Below, in pieces: positions 17,470-25,998 of a stretch of 64,000 bases of DNA (the first letter of the stretch is position 1; the number at the start of each line of letters is the position of its first letter). The notes beneath the pieces were generated by a model, which had not been told where the DNA came from, searched no databases, and saw only the letters and a program-made list of their open reading frames with translations. Source of the DNA: Zoogloeaceae bacterium (lineage in GTDB: Bacteria > Pseudomonadota > Gammaproteobacteria > Burkholderiales > Rhodocyclaceae); contig JACKLZ010000001.1 of assembly GCA_024235675.1 (NCBI GenBank), positions 992,001 through 1,056,000 of the forward strand. Direction: 5' to 3'. Both the position numbers and the translations under genes were made by a program.

Positions 17470-18615
17470 TCAAAACAGTTCGATGCTGCCACCGGGCGTC
17501 GCACCACGCCCCACCGGCGGGTTTGCCGTCCGCACCGCCAGCGCCCGCAGGCGCTGACCAATGCGTTCGGCGCGTTGACACACCGCGCCTACCGCTTTGG
17601 CATCGCGAGCCAGCGCAGCGTCATGGGCAACACCGCCCAGCTCGGCCAGCGCCTCGCGCATGCCCCCGACCCGCGAGACCACATGCCCGACGATCTGGGC
17701 AACGATGTCCTGAAACTGCAGGGCCTCCACGATCTTCGCCGCAGGCGCATCCAGCGAGGACGCCGATCCCGACGCGTCGACGGCCGCCTCGGGCGTGGCC
17801 AGCCATTGATCCACCTGTGCTCTCACCGCTCGCACGCCATCGGTGTTCTGCCCGTTAACCACATCCATGGCGGCACGCGCATCCCCGACCAGAGACTGCA
17901 TTGCGCTCAACACGGCGGTGATCTGTGCGCTGAACCCTTCCGTTCGTTGCGACAAGGCAGTGACCTCCTCGGCCACCACCCCAAACTCTCGCCCGGCATC
18001 GCCCGCGCGAGCGGCTTCAATTGACGCATTCAGGGCCAGCAGGCCGCTCTGTTTCGCGATCGCATTCACCTCGCCGAGCAAGGCGTTTGCCTGAGCCGTT
18101 CGCGTGCTCAAGGCCTCGGACAGCACGCTCAGCATCTGGCTGGCGTGCCCATGCCTTGCTTCGGTGTCGAGCACCTGATCGAGCGCTGCCAAAGCCTGGC
18201 GGAGGGCCGCCCGACAGGCGCGGGCATCGTGCCCCGCTGCGGGTGCCAAAGAAGGCAAGGACTTCACCGAGGCATGAATCGTTTCGAAACCGTCGGACAG
18301 CTGGTCTACCGCTTCGGCAAGCACGCCAAGCACCTGGGCAGACTCCGTCTCGACGGCCTGGAACTGGGCTTCAAACGCGTGCATGCAAGAGGCCAGCTCG
18401 GCCTCCAGATGCGCCATGGGCACCTCGGCGTCGTCGGCCCGCTCATCGCCAGGCATGCGCGCGCTCATCAGCAGCACAGCGCCCCATCCCAGGCCCACCG
18501 CGGCGATACAGACCCACAGCCGACCGACGAAATCGGGCAGCACAGTGGACACGACACCCACCAAGAGCGTCCAGACACATCCGGCAACAAGAGGGCGAAG
18601 CGACCAATGAGGCAT
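17470..18615 (-). CDS. Small membrane MCP-like protein with a CheZ-like helix (381 aa)
   Basis: Two N-terminal hydrophobic helices (about 7-26 and 33-50) are followed by a shortened MCP signalling hairpin with the tip 'IAKQSGLLALNASIEAARAG' (about 186-205). Near the C-terminus, 'ALQFQDIVAQIVGHVVSR' (about 298-315) has Asp303 and Gln307 spaced as the catalytic Asp and Gln of CheZ. The protein ends GGSIELF. There is no ligand-binding domain. It is the first gene before cheY-cheA and has a well-spaced sigma-28 promoter candidate. Whether it signals, dephosphorylates CheY or both is unknown. Confidence 0.85.
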   Translation of the reverse strand: MPHWSLRPLVAGCVWTLLVGVVSTVLPDFVGRLWVCIAAVGLGWGAVLLMSARMPGDERADDAEVPMAHLEAELASCMHAFEAQFQAVETESAQVLGVLAEAVDQLSDGFETIHASVKSLPSLAPAAGHDARACRAALRQALAALDQVLDTEARHGHASQMLSVLSEALSTRTAQANALLGEVNAIAKQSGLLALNASIEAARAGDAGREFGVVAEEVTALSQRTEGFSAQITAVLSAMQSLVGDARAAMDVVNGQNTDGVRAVRAQVDQWLATPEAAVDASGSASSLDAPAAKIVEALQFQDIVAQIVGHVVSRVGGMREALAELGGVAHDAALARDAKAVGAVCQRAERIGQRLRALAVRTANPPVGRGATPGGSIELF

Positions 18616-18652
18616 TCAGAGTCCCGCAGAAATCAAGCAAGCTGTCATGTTC

Positions 18653-18679
18653 ATAACGTCATGGCAGCGGCTGACTTTA
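18653..18679 (-). promoter_or_regulatory. Candidate sigma-28 promoter for mcp-cheY-cheA
   Basis: On the minus strand, TAAAGTCA (18679-18672) matches the -35 at 6 of 8 positions and GACGTTAT (18660-18653) lies at the correct 11-base spacing, with 5 of 8 positions matching the -10. The predicted start of transcription is about 30 bases before the MCP-like gene. Confidence 0.5.
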
Positions 18680-18716
18680 GCGGGCGTGATGGCTGCGATG
18701 GCGTGGCAACCGGGCA

Positions 18717-18745
18717 GAAAACGAGCTCGCCAGGGGGCGAGCTCG
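18717..18745 (-). terminator. Intrinsic terminator after motB
   Basis: CGAGCTCGCC (18722-18731) and GGCGAGCTCG (18736-18745) form a perfect 10-bp stem with a 4-base loop, followed on the minus strand by TTTTCTG. It lies 10 bases after the motB stop and closes the motAB unit. Confidence 0.85.
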
Positions 18746-18755
18746 GAATCGGTGT

Positions 18756-19820
18756 TTAGCGCTGGGAGGGCATGACGATTCGAGGTCGTCGTTCGCCGTT
18801 GGGCAACTCCCGTGGCGCGATGCGCGGCGGCGGGGGGGCTGAATCGAACGCTGGCGCGGGCGTGCGCTCGGTCAGACCTTCGGCAATCTGCGTCTCGTCC
18901 GACCCGTTGGTGACTTGAAGTTGCTCCGGCTTGCCCCGAACGGCCGCCTCGGCCTTGCGGTTCAAGACAATGATGCTGATGCGTCGATTGGTCGGATCGT
19001 AAGGATCGTCTGCCTTGAACGGAATGGTATCGGCCAGACCGACCACCCGGATCACCTTGTCGTCCTCAAGCCCCCCCACCACCAGCTCACGACGTGAGGC
19101 GTTGGCGCGATTGGCGGACAGCTCCCAGTTGGAAAAACCGCGATTGCCGCCGGCATACTGACTGGAATCGGTATGGCCGGACAGGCTGATCCGGTTCTGC
19201 ACCCGGTTGAGCGCCTTGCCGATGGCGTGCAGCAAGCCCTTGGTATAGGGCTGCAGCGAATCGCTGCCACCGGTGAACATCGGCCGATTCTGCTCATCCA
19301 CAATCTGGATGCGCAGCCCTTCCTCGGTGATGTCCATCACCAATTGATCTTTCATCGCCCTGAGCGCCGCGGTAGCTTCGATCAGGGCCTCGATCTGACC
19401 TTTGAGGTCGACCAGTGCAGCGCGCTCGTCTTTCTCGAACTGCGCTGCGTCATGACCTTTTGACTCGGCAGAGGGGTCGCGCGCCGCGTCCAGATTGACG
19501 GTTTTATTGCCCTCAACCTCACCCCGCTTGACCTGCCCCACCGAACGGGTGAGATCTTCGCCGCCGCCCATGATGATGCTCGAACTGTCGCCCGAGCCTG
19601 AGCCGCCGCTCATGCCGACTTTGAGCGGGTTCTGAAAGAACTCGGCAATACCTTTCTTGTCGCCTTCGGCGGTCGAGCCGAGCAGCCACATCAGCAAGAA
19701 GAAGGCCATCATGGCCGTCACGAAGTCAGCGTAAGCGATCTTCCACGCGCCGCCGTGAGCGCCGCCGCCGCCCTTCTTGATCTTCTTGACGACAATAGGT
19801 TGTTGGGTATCGTCACTCAT
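18756..19820 (-). CDS. motB: Flagellar motor stator protein MotB (354 aa)
   Basis: MotB anchors the proton-driven stator to peptidoglycan. One N-terminal transmembrane helix contains the proton-accepting Asp32 ('AYADFVTAMMAFFLLMWLLG'). The periplasmic OmpA/MotB domain contains 'RISLSGHTDSSQY' and 'NWELSANRANASRRELV'. A Pro-rich C-terminal tail of about 60 residues extends beyond the domain. It follows motA with a 35-base gap. Confidence 0.96.
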   Translation of the reverse strand: MSDDTQQPIVVKKIKKGGGGAHGGAWKIAYADFVTAMMAFFLLMWLLGSTAEGDKKGIAEFFQNPLKVGMSGGSGSGDSSSIIMGGGEDLTRSVGQVKRGEVEGNKTVNLDAARDPSAESKGHDAAQFEKDERAALVDLKGQIEALIEATAALRAMKDQLVMDITEEGLRIQIVDEQNRPMFTGGSDSLQPYTKGLLHAIGKALNRVQNRISLSGHTDSSQYAGGNRGFSNWELSANRANASRRELVVGGLEDDKVIRVVGLADTIPFKADDPYDPTNRRISIIVLNRKAEAAVRGKPEQLQVTNGSDETQIAEGLTERTPAPAFDSAPPPPRIAPRELPNGERRPRIVMPSQR

Positions 19821-19855
19821 GCGATCGATGTCTCAAGCCCGCAACACAAATCCGT

Positions 19856-20710
19856 TCAGCCCTTGCGGCTCTTCACGTCTTCTTCCAACTCGATGAAGGA
19901 AGGACGATCGGAGGAGAACAGCACCTTGCGACCAAACTCGATGGCCACCTGCGGCGCGTAACCGTTCATGCTGGCGAGCAGCACGACTTTCATGCATTGA
20001 TAGATCTTGCTGCCCTCCTCCACCTTCTGCTCCAGCTGGCCGGCAATCGGCGCAACGAAACCGTAGGACACGAGAATACCCAGGAAGGTACCCACCAGCG
20101 CGCCACCAATCATCTTGCCGAGCACCGCCGGCGGCTGCCCCACCGAGCCCATCACGTTCACCACCCCCATCACCGCCACCACGATACCGAAGGCAGGCAC
20201 GGAGTCGGCGACCTTTGACATGACGTGCGCCGGACCGTGGGCTTCCTGATGGTGGGTTTCAATCTCCATGTCCATCAGGTTTTCGATTTCGAAGGCGTTG
20301 AGGTTGCCACCGACCATCATGCGCAGATAGTCGGTGAGAAATTCGACCGCATGGTGGTCGGACATGAAGGCGGGGTACTTGGAAAAAATCGGACTGGCAT
20401 CGGCGTTTTCGATGTCACCTTCAATCGACATCAGGCCTTCCTTGCGCACCTTGGACAGTAGCTCGTACATGAGCGCGAGCACGTCCATGTAGTAAGCCTT
20501 GTTGTACGAGGAGCCCTTGAGCACCGAGGGCAGCGCACCCATCGTCGACTTGATGGCCTTGATACCGTTGCTGGCCACGAAGCCACCGATCATCAAACCG
20601 ACGATGGCGATGTACTCGGTCGGCACCCACAGCGCCGCAAGGCTGCCGTGGACTGCATAGGTGCCGAGCGAGGCGGCGAGCACGATGACATATCCGATGA
20701 TAAGAAACAT
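19856..20710 (-). CDS. motA: Flagellar motor stator protein MotA (284 aa)
   Basis: The four-helix stator subunit that forms the proton channel with MotB. It starts 'MFLIIGYVIVLAASLGTYAV', has the cytoplasmic loop with 'SIEGDIENADASPIFSKYP', and the later helices around 'VADSVPAFGIVVAVMGVVNV' and 'GTFLGILVSYGFVAPIAGQL'. The start at 20710 gives the usual length (E. coli 295); the reading frame continues upstream without a plausible start. A strong sigma-28 promoter lies 70-96 bases upstream. Confidence 0.96.
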   Translation of the reverse strand: MFLIIGYVIVLAASLGTYAVHGSLAALWVPTEYIAIVGLMIGGFVASNGIKAIKSTMGALPSVLKGSSYNKAYYMDVLALMYELLSKVRKEGLMSIEGDIENADASPIFSKYPAFMSDHHAVEFLTDYLRMMVGGNLNAFEIENLMDMEIETHHQEAHGPAHVMSKVADSVPAFGIVVAVMGVVNVMGSVGQPPAVLGKMIGGALVGTFLGILVSYGFVAPIAGQLEQKVEEGSKIYQCMKVVLLASMNGYAPQVAIEFGRKVLFSSDRPSFIELEEDVKSRKG

Positions 20711-20779
20711 CGAAGCAACCCTTGTGTTGTCTGGTCTGTGATGCGCGCGATCCACATCGGATCGCTTTGCACAAACCTG

Positions 20780-20806
20780 CTAACGGCGCTGCCAAGAGAA
20801 ACTTGA
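20780..20806 (-). promoter_or_regulatory. Sigma-28 (FliA) promoter of motAB
   Basis: On the minus strand, TCAAGTTT (20806-20799), exactly 11 bases, then GCCGTTAG (20787-20780). This matches TAAAGTTT-N11-GCCGATAA at 7/8 and 6/8 positions with ideal spacing. It lies between the flhC terminator and motA. Confidence 0.75.
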
Positions 20807-20847
20807 GCACCCGAATGCCGCCACAGCCGCTCGCTACGGGCGTTGGC

Positions 20848-20876
20848 AAAAAAAAACCGCCGGGTATTTCCGGCGG
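20848..20876 (-). terminator. Intrinsic terminator after flhDC
   Basis: CCGCCGG (20857-20863) pairs with CCGGCGG (20870-20876) around a 6-base loop, followed on the minus strand by a run of nine T. It lies 30 bases after the flhC stop. Confidence 0.9.
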
Positions 20877-20906
20877 CTTGTAACCCCTTGCGCAGCAAGG
20901 AGGAGG

Positions 20907-21458
20907 TCAGACCAGTGCATTGCGTTCAGTCGCAATCCTCCGTGAGCGGCGACCCTTTCCAGCTCGGGAGGGCATGTTGCACAGGCCACACACATACTCG
21001 TGCGTGGGATCGTAGGCATGCGCGACATAGTTACCGCCGCAGCATGTACACGTGGCCTGTTGCAACAAATCGGCATCGAAGAAGCGCACCAGCGTCCACG
21101 CGCGGGTGAGGCTGAGCACTTCTTCCATATCTTCTGCATCGATGTGATCGAGGTAGAGGCGAAAAGCCTTGACGATGGCATCGAGGTCCGGCAGACCGGC
21201 GGTGTCTTTCATGAAGCGGTAGAACGACATGAACAGGGACGAATGGACGTTGGGTTGCCAGGTGATGAACCAGTCCGTCGAAAACGGCAGCATGCCCTTG
21301 GGGGGCGAGACGCCCCGCACTTCCTTGTAAAGCTTGAGCAAGCGCTCCCGGCTGAGCTGGGTTTCGGACTCGAGCATCTGCATGCGCGCGCCCAGGCGGA
21401 TCATCTCCACCGCACGCTGGATGTCTTCGGCTTCGGCCAGAACGCTTTTATTCCGCAT
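20907..21458 (-). CDS. flhC: Flagellar master regulator subunit FlhC (183 aa)
   Basis: FlhC with FlhD forms the FlhD4C2 activator of class II flagellar genes. The zinc-binding cysteine cluster is intact in 'CTCCGGNYVAHAYDP' and 'YVCGLCNMPSR'. The N-terminal segment 'AEDIQRAVEMIRLGARMQML' is typical. Length is slightly below the enteric protein (192 aa). It begins 15 bases after flhD. Confidence 0.96.
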   Translation of the reverse strand: MRNKSVLAEAEDIQRAVEMIRLGARMQMLESETQLSRERLLKLYKEVRGVSPPKGMLPFSTDWFITWQPNVHSSLFMSFYRFMKDTAGLPDLDAIVKAFRLYLDHIDAEDMEEVLSLTRAWTLVRFFDADLLQQATCTCCGGNYVAHAYDPTHEYVCGLCNMPSRAGKGRRSRRIATERNALV

Positions 21459-21473
21459 GGGACTCTCCCGAGA

Positions 21474-21791
21474 TCAGGCCAGGGTTTCGACTGGCTTGCC
21501 GGCCGCGATGATGGCGGCGTGCAAGGAGGCAGTCGCAGCGTCGCGACCTTCGCCGGTGAGCATGCCCAACAAGGCGCTGTCATCAAAGCGCACGCGGCAC
21601 AACATCATTTGCTGGCTGGACAGGCGCACAATCTGTGCCGTCGTCAGCCCGTTGATGAGATCAGCCACATCGGCGCCCATGCCGAGGCGGAACATGGCAA
21701 TCTCCCGGTCTTCCCGCACCAGTTGCTGGGCGAGCATGAGGTAGGCGAGATTGAGTTCCCGGATTTCGTCTTGCAAGTCGGCGCTTTTCAT
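21474..21791 (-). CDS. flhD: Flagellar master regulator subunit FlhD (105 aa)
   Basis: Recognised by 'EIRELNLAYLMLAQQLVRED', 'FRLGM' and 'LSSQQMMLCRVRFDD', all characteristic of FlhD. The start at 21791 has AGGAG about 7 bases upstream. It lies downstream of two c-di-GMP-related genes but is separated from them by a 187-base gap with an inverted repeat, where its own promoter presumably lies. Confidence 0.95.
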   Translation of the reverse strand: MKSADLQDEIRELNLAYLMLAQQLVREDREIAMFRLGMGADVADLINGLTTAQIVRLSSQQMMLCRVRFDDSALLGMLTGEGRDAATASLHAAIIAAGKPVETLA

Positions 21792-21909
21792 CTGCTGTCT
21801 CCTGCCCATGGTCGTGCTTAGGCACTGTGGGGACCATTGTGCTCGGAGGCAGACGGTGTCGGTATCAGGTCGGAAGGTAAGTTGGGGTCAGATAAATCTC
21901 GCAAGGACA

Positions 21910-21928
21910 TGTCAGGTTTTTTCTGACA
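21910..21928. promoter_or_regulatory. Inverted repeat upstream of flhD (possible operator)
   Basis: TGTCAG (21910-21915) and CTGACA (21923-21928) flank a 7-base AT-rich spacer, extended imperfectly by AT/AT on each side. It lies 119 bases upstream of flhD and 51 bases past the end of the EAL gene. The T-run is inside the loop, so this is not an ordinary terminator. It may bind a regulator of flhDC; no family can be named. Confidence 0.35.
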
Positions 21929-21978
21929 CATCCCGAGACACTTCCGCGAAGAGGTTCTGCCCGGCTGAGGCTGCGACG

Positions 21979-23700
21979 TCAGACAGGAAGCTTTTGTACT
22001 TCCAGGCGCTCAAGAATACGCTCGATATTCATTGGCCTTCCGAAGTAATAGCCCTGGAAAAACTCGCAGTTCTCGCGTTTGAGAATCTCGACTTGCGCGG
22101 CGGTTTCGACGCCCTCGGCAATGGTCGAGCGGCGCATGCTGTGCGCCAGCGCGATGATGGCCCGGACGATGGCGGCGTCTTCTTCATCCACGCACAGATC
22201 GCGCACAAAGGACTTGTCGATCTTGATCACGTCGAGCGGGAAACGCTTGAGGTAGGACAGCGATGAATAGCCCGTACCAAAGTCATCCACCGAGATACGC
22301 ACGCCCATATTGCGCAGCGCGCGCAGCATGCCTGCGGTCGACTCGGCATCCTGCATCAGTGACGACTCGGTAATTTCGAGCATCAGGGCCTGGGGTGGCA
22401 GGCTGGAATTATTCAGTGCATCGCGCACCGCCTCGAGCAGGCGAGGCTGCCCGAACTGCACGGCCGATACGTTGACCGACACTTTCATGTTTGAAAAACC
22501 GGCCACATGCCAGCCGCGACAACAACGACACGCCTCGTTGAGCACCCAGGCGCCAATATCGACGATCAAGCCCGATTCATCGGCCAGGGTAATGAAACGG
22601 TCGGGTGCGACGCGCCCCAGCCGGGGATGATTCCAGCGCACCAGCGCTTCAGCACTCACGATCTGTCCAGACTGCGCCTCGATCACCGGCTGGAACTCAA
22701 GAAACAACTCACTGCGCTCGACCGCGTGACGCAGATCCGACTCCAGCGCAACGCGCTCTGTCGAGGCCACGTTCATTGCCCGGTCGTAGAACATATACCC
22801 GTTACCGCCCCGCTTCTTGACCTGCGCGCTGGCCGTTTCCGCACTCATCAGCAATTCATACACCTGGGTGCCGTCAGCGGGTATCAAGGCCACGCCGGTG
22901 CTGGGCGTCAGAAACAGTTCAATACCGTCTTTCATGAACGGCGAATCAAACACCTTGCTGATCCAGCGGGCAAACACCTCGGCGCTCTGCCGCTCGCCGA
23001 TACCCGGCACGAACACGCCAAATTCATCGCCGCCGAGTCGGGCGAGCAAGACGTCCGACTGCAGCACTTCGGAGAGCCGCTGGCTGACTTCCTTGAGCAC
23101 CGCGTTGCCGGCTTCGTAGCCGAAACTCGCGTTCACCCGCAAGAAGCGATCAATGTCGATCACAAACAAGGCGCCGCGCACCGTGCGCCCCTGGCGCTGG
23201 GTGGCGTTGATCCATTCGGTAACTTTGTCGCAGAACAGATTTTGATTGGGCAGCGCACTGAGTTTGTCGTAGTAGGACAACTGCTGAATGCGATCGTCAG
23301 CCTGGCGCACCGCCCGCCGAGCCTGGGCCCCACGCAGCTCACGTTCGATGACCGGCACCATGCGTTCGTACTGGCCTTTCGGGATGAAGTCATGCACGCC
23401 GTCATACATCGCCGACACGGCCAGTTGATGGCTGATATGCGCCGAATGGATGATGAATGGAATATCACGCCCACTGCGCTTGAGCACTTCCAGCGCAGCC
23501 AAGGCATCAAAACCGGGCATGTTGTGATCGGAGATGACCAGATCCCACTCATCGCTGGCGAGCTCGGCCGCCATGTCGATTTCGCTATCGACACGGTGAT
23601 ACTCGATGCTCACACCGCGCTGCGCCAATTCGGCCTGCAGCAAGTAAGCGTCGTCTTCAACATCGTCGACAACCAAAGCCCGTATGGGTCGGTCTGGCAT
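21979..23700 (-). CDS. Response regulator with GGDEF and EAL domains (573 aa)
   Basis: A REC domain (about 1-120) with phospho-acceptor Asp in 'LVISDHNMPGFDAL' is followed by a GGDEF domain (about 135-305) with the intact active site 'ARLGGDEFGVF' and an EAL domain (about 325-565) with 'SAEALVRWNHP', 'DDFGTGYSS' and 'IKIDKSFVRDL'. Both catalytic motifs look competent, so it could make or degrade c-di-GMP. The start at 23700 has AAGGA upstream; a start at 23724 would add 8 residues. It overlaps no neighbour and follows the HDOD-GGDEF gene by about 36 bases, suggesting one operon. Confidence 0.92.
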   Translation of the reverse strand: MPDRPIRALVVDDVEDDAYLLQAELAQRGVSIEYHRVDSEIDMAAELASDEWDLVISDHNMPGFDALAALEVLKRSGRDIPFIIHSAHISHQLAVSAMYDGVHDFIPKGQYERMVPVIERELRGAQARRAVRQADDRIQQLSYYDKLSALPNQNLFCDKVTEWINATQRQGRTVRGALFVIDIDRFLRVNASFGYEAGNAVLKEVSQRLSEVLQSDVLLARLGGDEFGVFVPGIGERQSAEVFARWISKVFDSPFMKDGIELFLTPSTGVALIPADGTQVYELLMSAETASAQVKKRGGNGYMFYDRAMNVASTERVALESDLRHAVERSELFLEFQPVIEAQSGQIVSAEALVRWNHPRLGRVAPDRFITLADESGLIVDIGAWVLNEACRCCRGWHVAGFSNMKVSVNVSAVQFGQPRLLEAVRDALNNSSLPPQALMLEITESSLMQDAESTAGMLRALRNMGVRISVDDFGTGYSSLSYLKRFPLDVIKIDKSFVRDLCVDEEDAAIVRAIIALAHSMRRSTIAEGVETAAQVEILKRENCEFFQGYYFGRPMNIERILERLEVQKLPV

Positions 23701-23736
23701 GGTTGTGGCGTCCTTTGATTGCATGTCAGGTTCGAC

Positions 23737-25806
23737 CTAGGCGCTTTCGTCTATCACTATCGGGTTCACGGCGGGCGTCGCGCGAACTTGAGTTTTAAGC
23801 ATTTTGCCTTCGTCGGTGTCAGCGCCGGATGCATCATTCTCGCCCCCGGCACGTCCTTGAATGCTGGCGACCCGATTGCGTCCGCCGGCCTTCGCCCGAT
23901 AGGCGCCCTGATCCGCCGCTTTGATCAGCGCATCCGGGTCCGGCATAACGGCATCGCGCTCGGCCACTCCAACGCTGATCGACAGGCTCAGCGCCAATCC
24001 CCCCGCATTCACACGGGCCGCACGCACAGCGCGGCGCACCCGTTCAGCACACAGCAAGGCCGCCGCCAGATTGGTGTCCGGGCACAGCACCAAAAACTCG
24101 TCCCCGCCCGTGCGTGCGACCATGTCCTGACCCCGCAGCGCATGCTTGATCGCAGTGGAGATCTGTCGCAGGACCTGGTCCCCCACGTCATGGCCGTGGC
24201 TATCGTTGATCTGCTTGAATGCATCAATATCGACAACCATCGCGCACAAGGGCTGCCCGTTGCGCACCGAGCTCGCCCAGGCCTGCTGAATACGCTCAAT
24301 GGCATAGCGCCGGTTGGGAAAACCGGTCAGGGGGTCGGTCAGCGCGGCTTCCTGAAGCCGACGGTTTTTCACCGCCAGTTCCGCGGCAAAACGCCGAATT
24401 TCCTCTCGGTCACGCTCCACCTCCTGCTGTAGGTGGATCACCCGATGGCCCGCGCGCAAGCGTGCCGCCAACATGCGCGGACGCACCGGCTTGGCCACGA
24501 AGTCGTCCACACCGCTATCGAAGGCTTCGATCAGGCCCGCCTCTTCGCCGCTGGTGGTCAACATCAGGATGTAGATGCCGCGACCAATCCGCGTCTGGCG
24601 CAGCGCCCGCGTCAGCGTCAGACCATCCATATCCGGCATCTCGGCGTCCACCAGCATCATCTGGGGCTGTACCTCGAGCGCCAATTCCATGCCCTGGCGG
24701 CCGCAATCGGCATCAAACACCGAGTGCCCGGCGCGCTCGAGCATGCCGCGCAAGAGGGTTCTGACAGCCGTGTCGCCATCCACCACCAAGACACGCATCG
24801 TTGCGCTGACAGCACTCGCCGTGACACTTGCCTCGGTGGCCGCTGTCTCTGCGGTATTCAGCGCCGCCGACACGGGCGGCGCAGCAACGGCAGTACGACT
24901 CAGGCTGGACATCGGCGGGATGGGCTGCGTATCGAGTTGCAATATCCGCCCCCATTCGAGCCAGGCAGCCACCACGCCATCACACAGCGTGTTGACACTT
25001 TCAACATCCATGCCGAGACGCTCACCCACCGGATACAGCATCGTCACCCGTTCGCCTCGCAGCGACGGATCGGTCAAACATGTCATACGCAGCGCATCGG
25101 CCAGGCACAAGGCGTCGAGCACTTTACGCGAGCGACTGTCAGGCGGGAACTGGGCAGTTTCCGGCACTTCAAACAGCGCTGAGGTTTCGACAAACAAGGA
25201 CGGCAAACCCCAATCAGCCAGCATCGCCGCGGTGAGTTCTCGGTGGTCCATTGCAAACTCGGCGCGTTCGCACGCCGCCAGATCCGACGCCTCTGCCGTC
25301 TTCTGGAGCGTCAGCACTTCACCATACGGGCCGGGGTAAATCGTTGCCAGCGCCAGCTCGCCAATATGCGACAGCAGCCCGAGACAGAACATTTCGTCAG
25401 CGGGCGCAGAGCGAATGCGCTGCGCCACCGCCTGCATGGCGATTGCCATGACCAAGGACCCGGACCAGAAGCCATCGTAGTCAAAACCGCGACACCCCCC
25501 GCTGCGATAGCTCGACAACAGCGAGAACCCGAGCGCCATGTTTCGCACCGAGGACAGCCCAAGCACCACCAGGGCATCCTGGACGGACGCAACGCTGCGC
25601 CGCGCCCCGAACGCCGCCGCATTGGCGGCCTTGATCAAACGGCCAACAAAGGCAGGATCGGTCTTGATGACCCGCGCAAGTTCCGCCAGCGACAGATCTT
25701 CTTTCCGGGTCAAGCGGATGATCGCCAGTGCAGCGCCTTTTGGGGAAGGCAAATCACCCGACGCCTTGATCTGCTCGAAGGTTCGGATATCGATGTTGGA
25801 ACCCAT
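23737..25806 (-). CDS. HDOD-REC-GGDEF signalling protein (689 aa)
   Basis: The N-terminal HDOD domain (about 10-275) has 'LPSPKGAALAIIRLTRKED' and 'LVVLGLSSVRNMALGFSLL'. A Pro/Ala-rich linker leads to a receiver domain (about 340-460, 'MMLVDAEMPDMDG' with the phospho-acceptor Asp) and a C-terminal GGDEF domain (about 495-660) with the intact 'ARTGGDEFLVL' motif. It is a probable diguanylate cyclase controlled by phosphorylation and by the HDOD module. The start at 25806 has only a distant GGAAAA as a ribosome site. It heads the run that leads to flhDC. Confidence 0.9.
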   Translation of the reverse strand: MGSNIDIRTFEQIKASGDLPSPKGAALAIIRLTRKEDLSLAELARVIKTDPAFVGRLIKAANAAAFGARRSVASVQDALVVLGLSSVRNMALGFSLLSSYRSGGCRGFDYDGFWSGSLVMAIAMQAVAQRIRSAPADEMFCLGLLSHIGELALATIYPGPYGEVLTLQKTAEASDLAACERAEFAMDHRELTAAMLADWGLPSLFVETSALFEVPETAQFPPDSRSRKVLDALCLADALRMTCLTDPSLRGERVTMLYPVGERLGMDVESVNTLCDGVVAAWLEWGRILQLDTQPIPPMSSLSRTAVAAPPVSAALNTAETAATEASVTASAVSATMRVLVVDGDTAVRTLLRGMLERAGHSVFDADCGRQGMELALEVQPQMMLVDAEMPDMDGLTLTRALRQTRIGRGIYILMLTTSGEEAGLIEAFDSGVDDFVAKPVRPRMLAARLRAGHRVIHLQQEVERDREEIRRFAAELAVKNRRLQEAALTDPLTGFPNRRYAIERIQQAWASSVRNGQPLCAMVVDIDAFKQINDSHGHDVGDQVLRQISTAIKHALRGQDMVARTGGDEFLVLCPDTNLAAALLCAERVRRAVRAARVNAGGLALSLSISVGVAERDAVMPDPDALIKAADQGAYRAKAGGRNRVASIQGRAGGENDASGADTDEGKMLKTQVRATPAVNPIVIDESA

Positions 25807-25953
25807 TTTTTTATGTTTTTTCCGGACAAGTACACACCCGCATGCGCCGGGGCTGACTGCGGGACACAACTCTCCTTACGACATGAGCAATGCGGACTTT
25901 AGGCGCATTGTCATAAGCCACGGCCCTCGGCGCGCCGCAGCCCTGACATCGCC

Positions 25954-25962
25954 TGCTAGAAT
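25954..25962 (+). promoter_or_regulatory. Candidate extended -10 element for the Nudix gene
   Basis: TGC directly followed by TAGAAT is an extended -10 form, 36 bases before the start codon; no good -35 is visible, as is common for extended -10 promoters. Confidence 0.35.
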
Positions 25963-25998
25963 GACCTTGCCCTCGCGTGGGCAATTCGGAGAGCCTTC

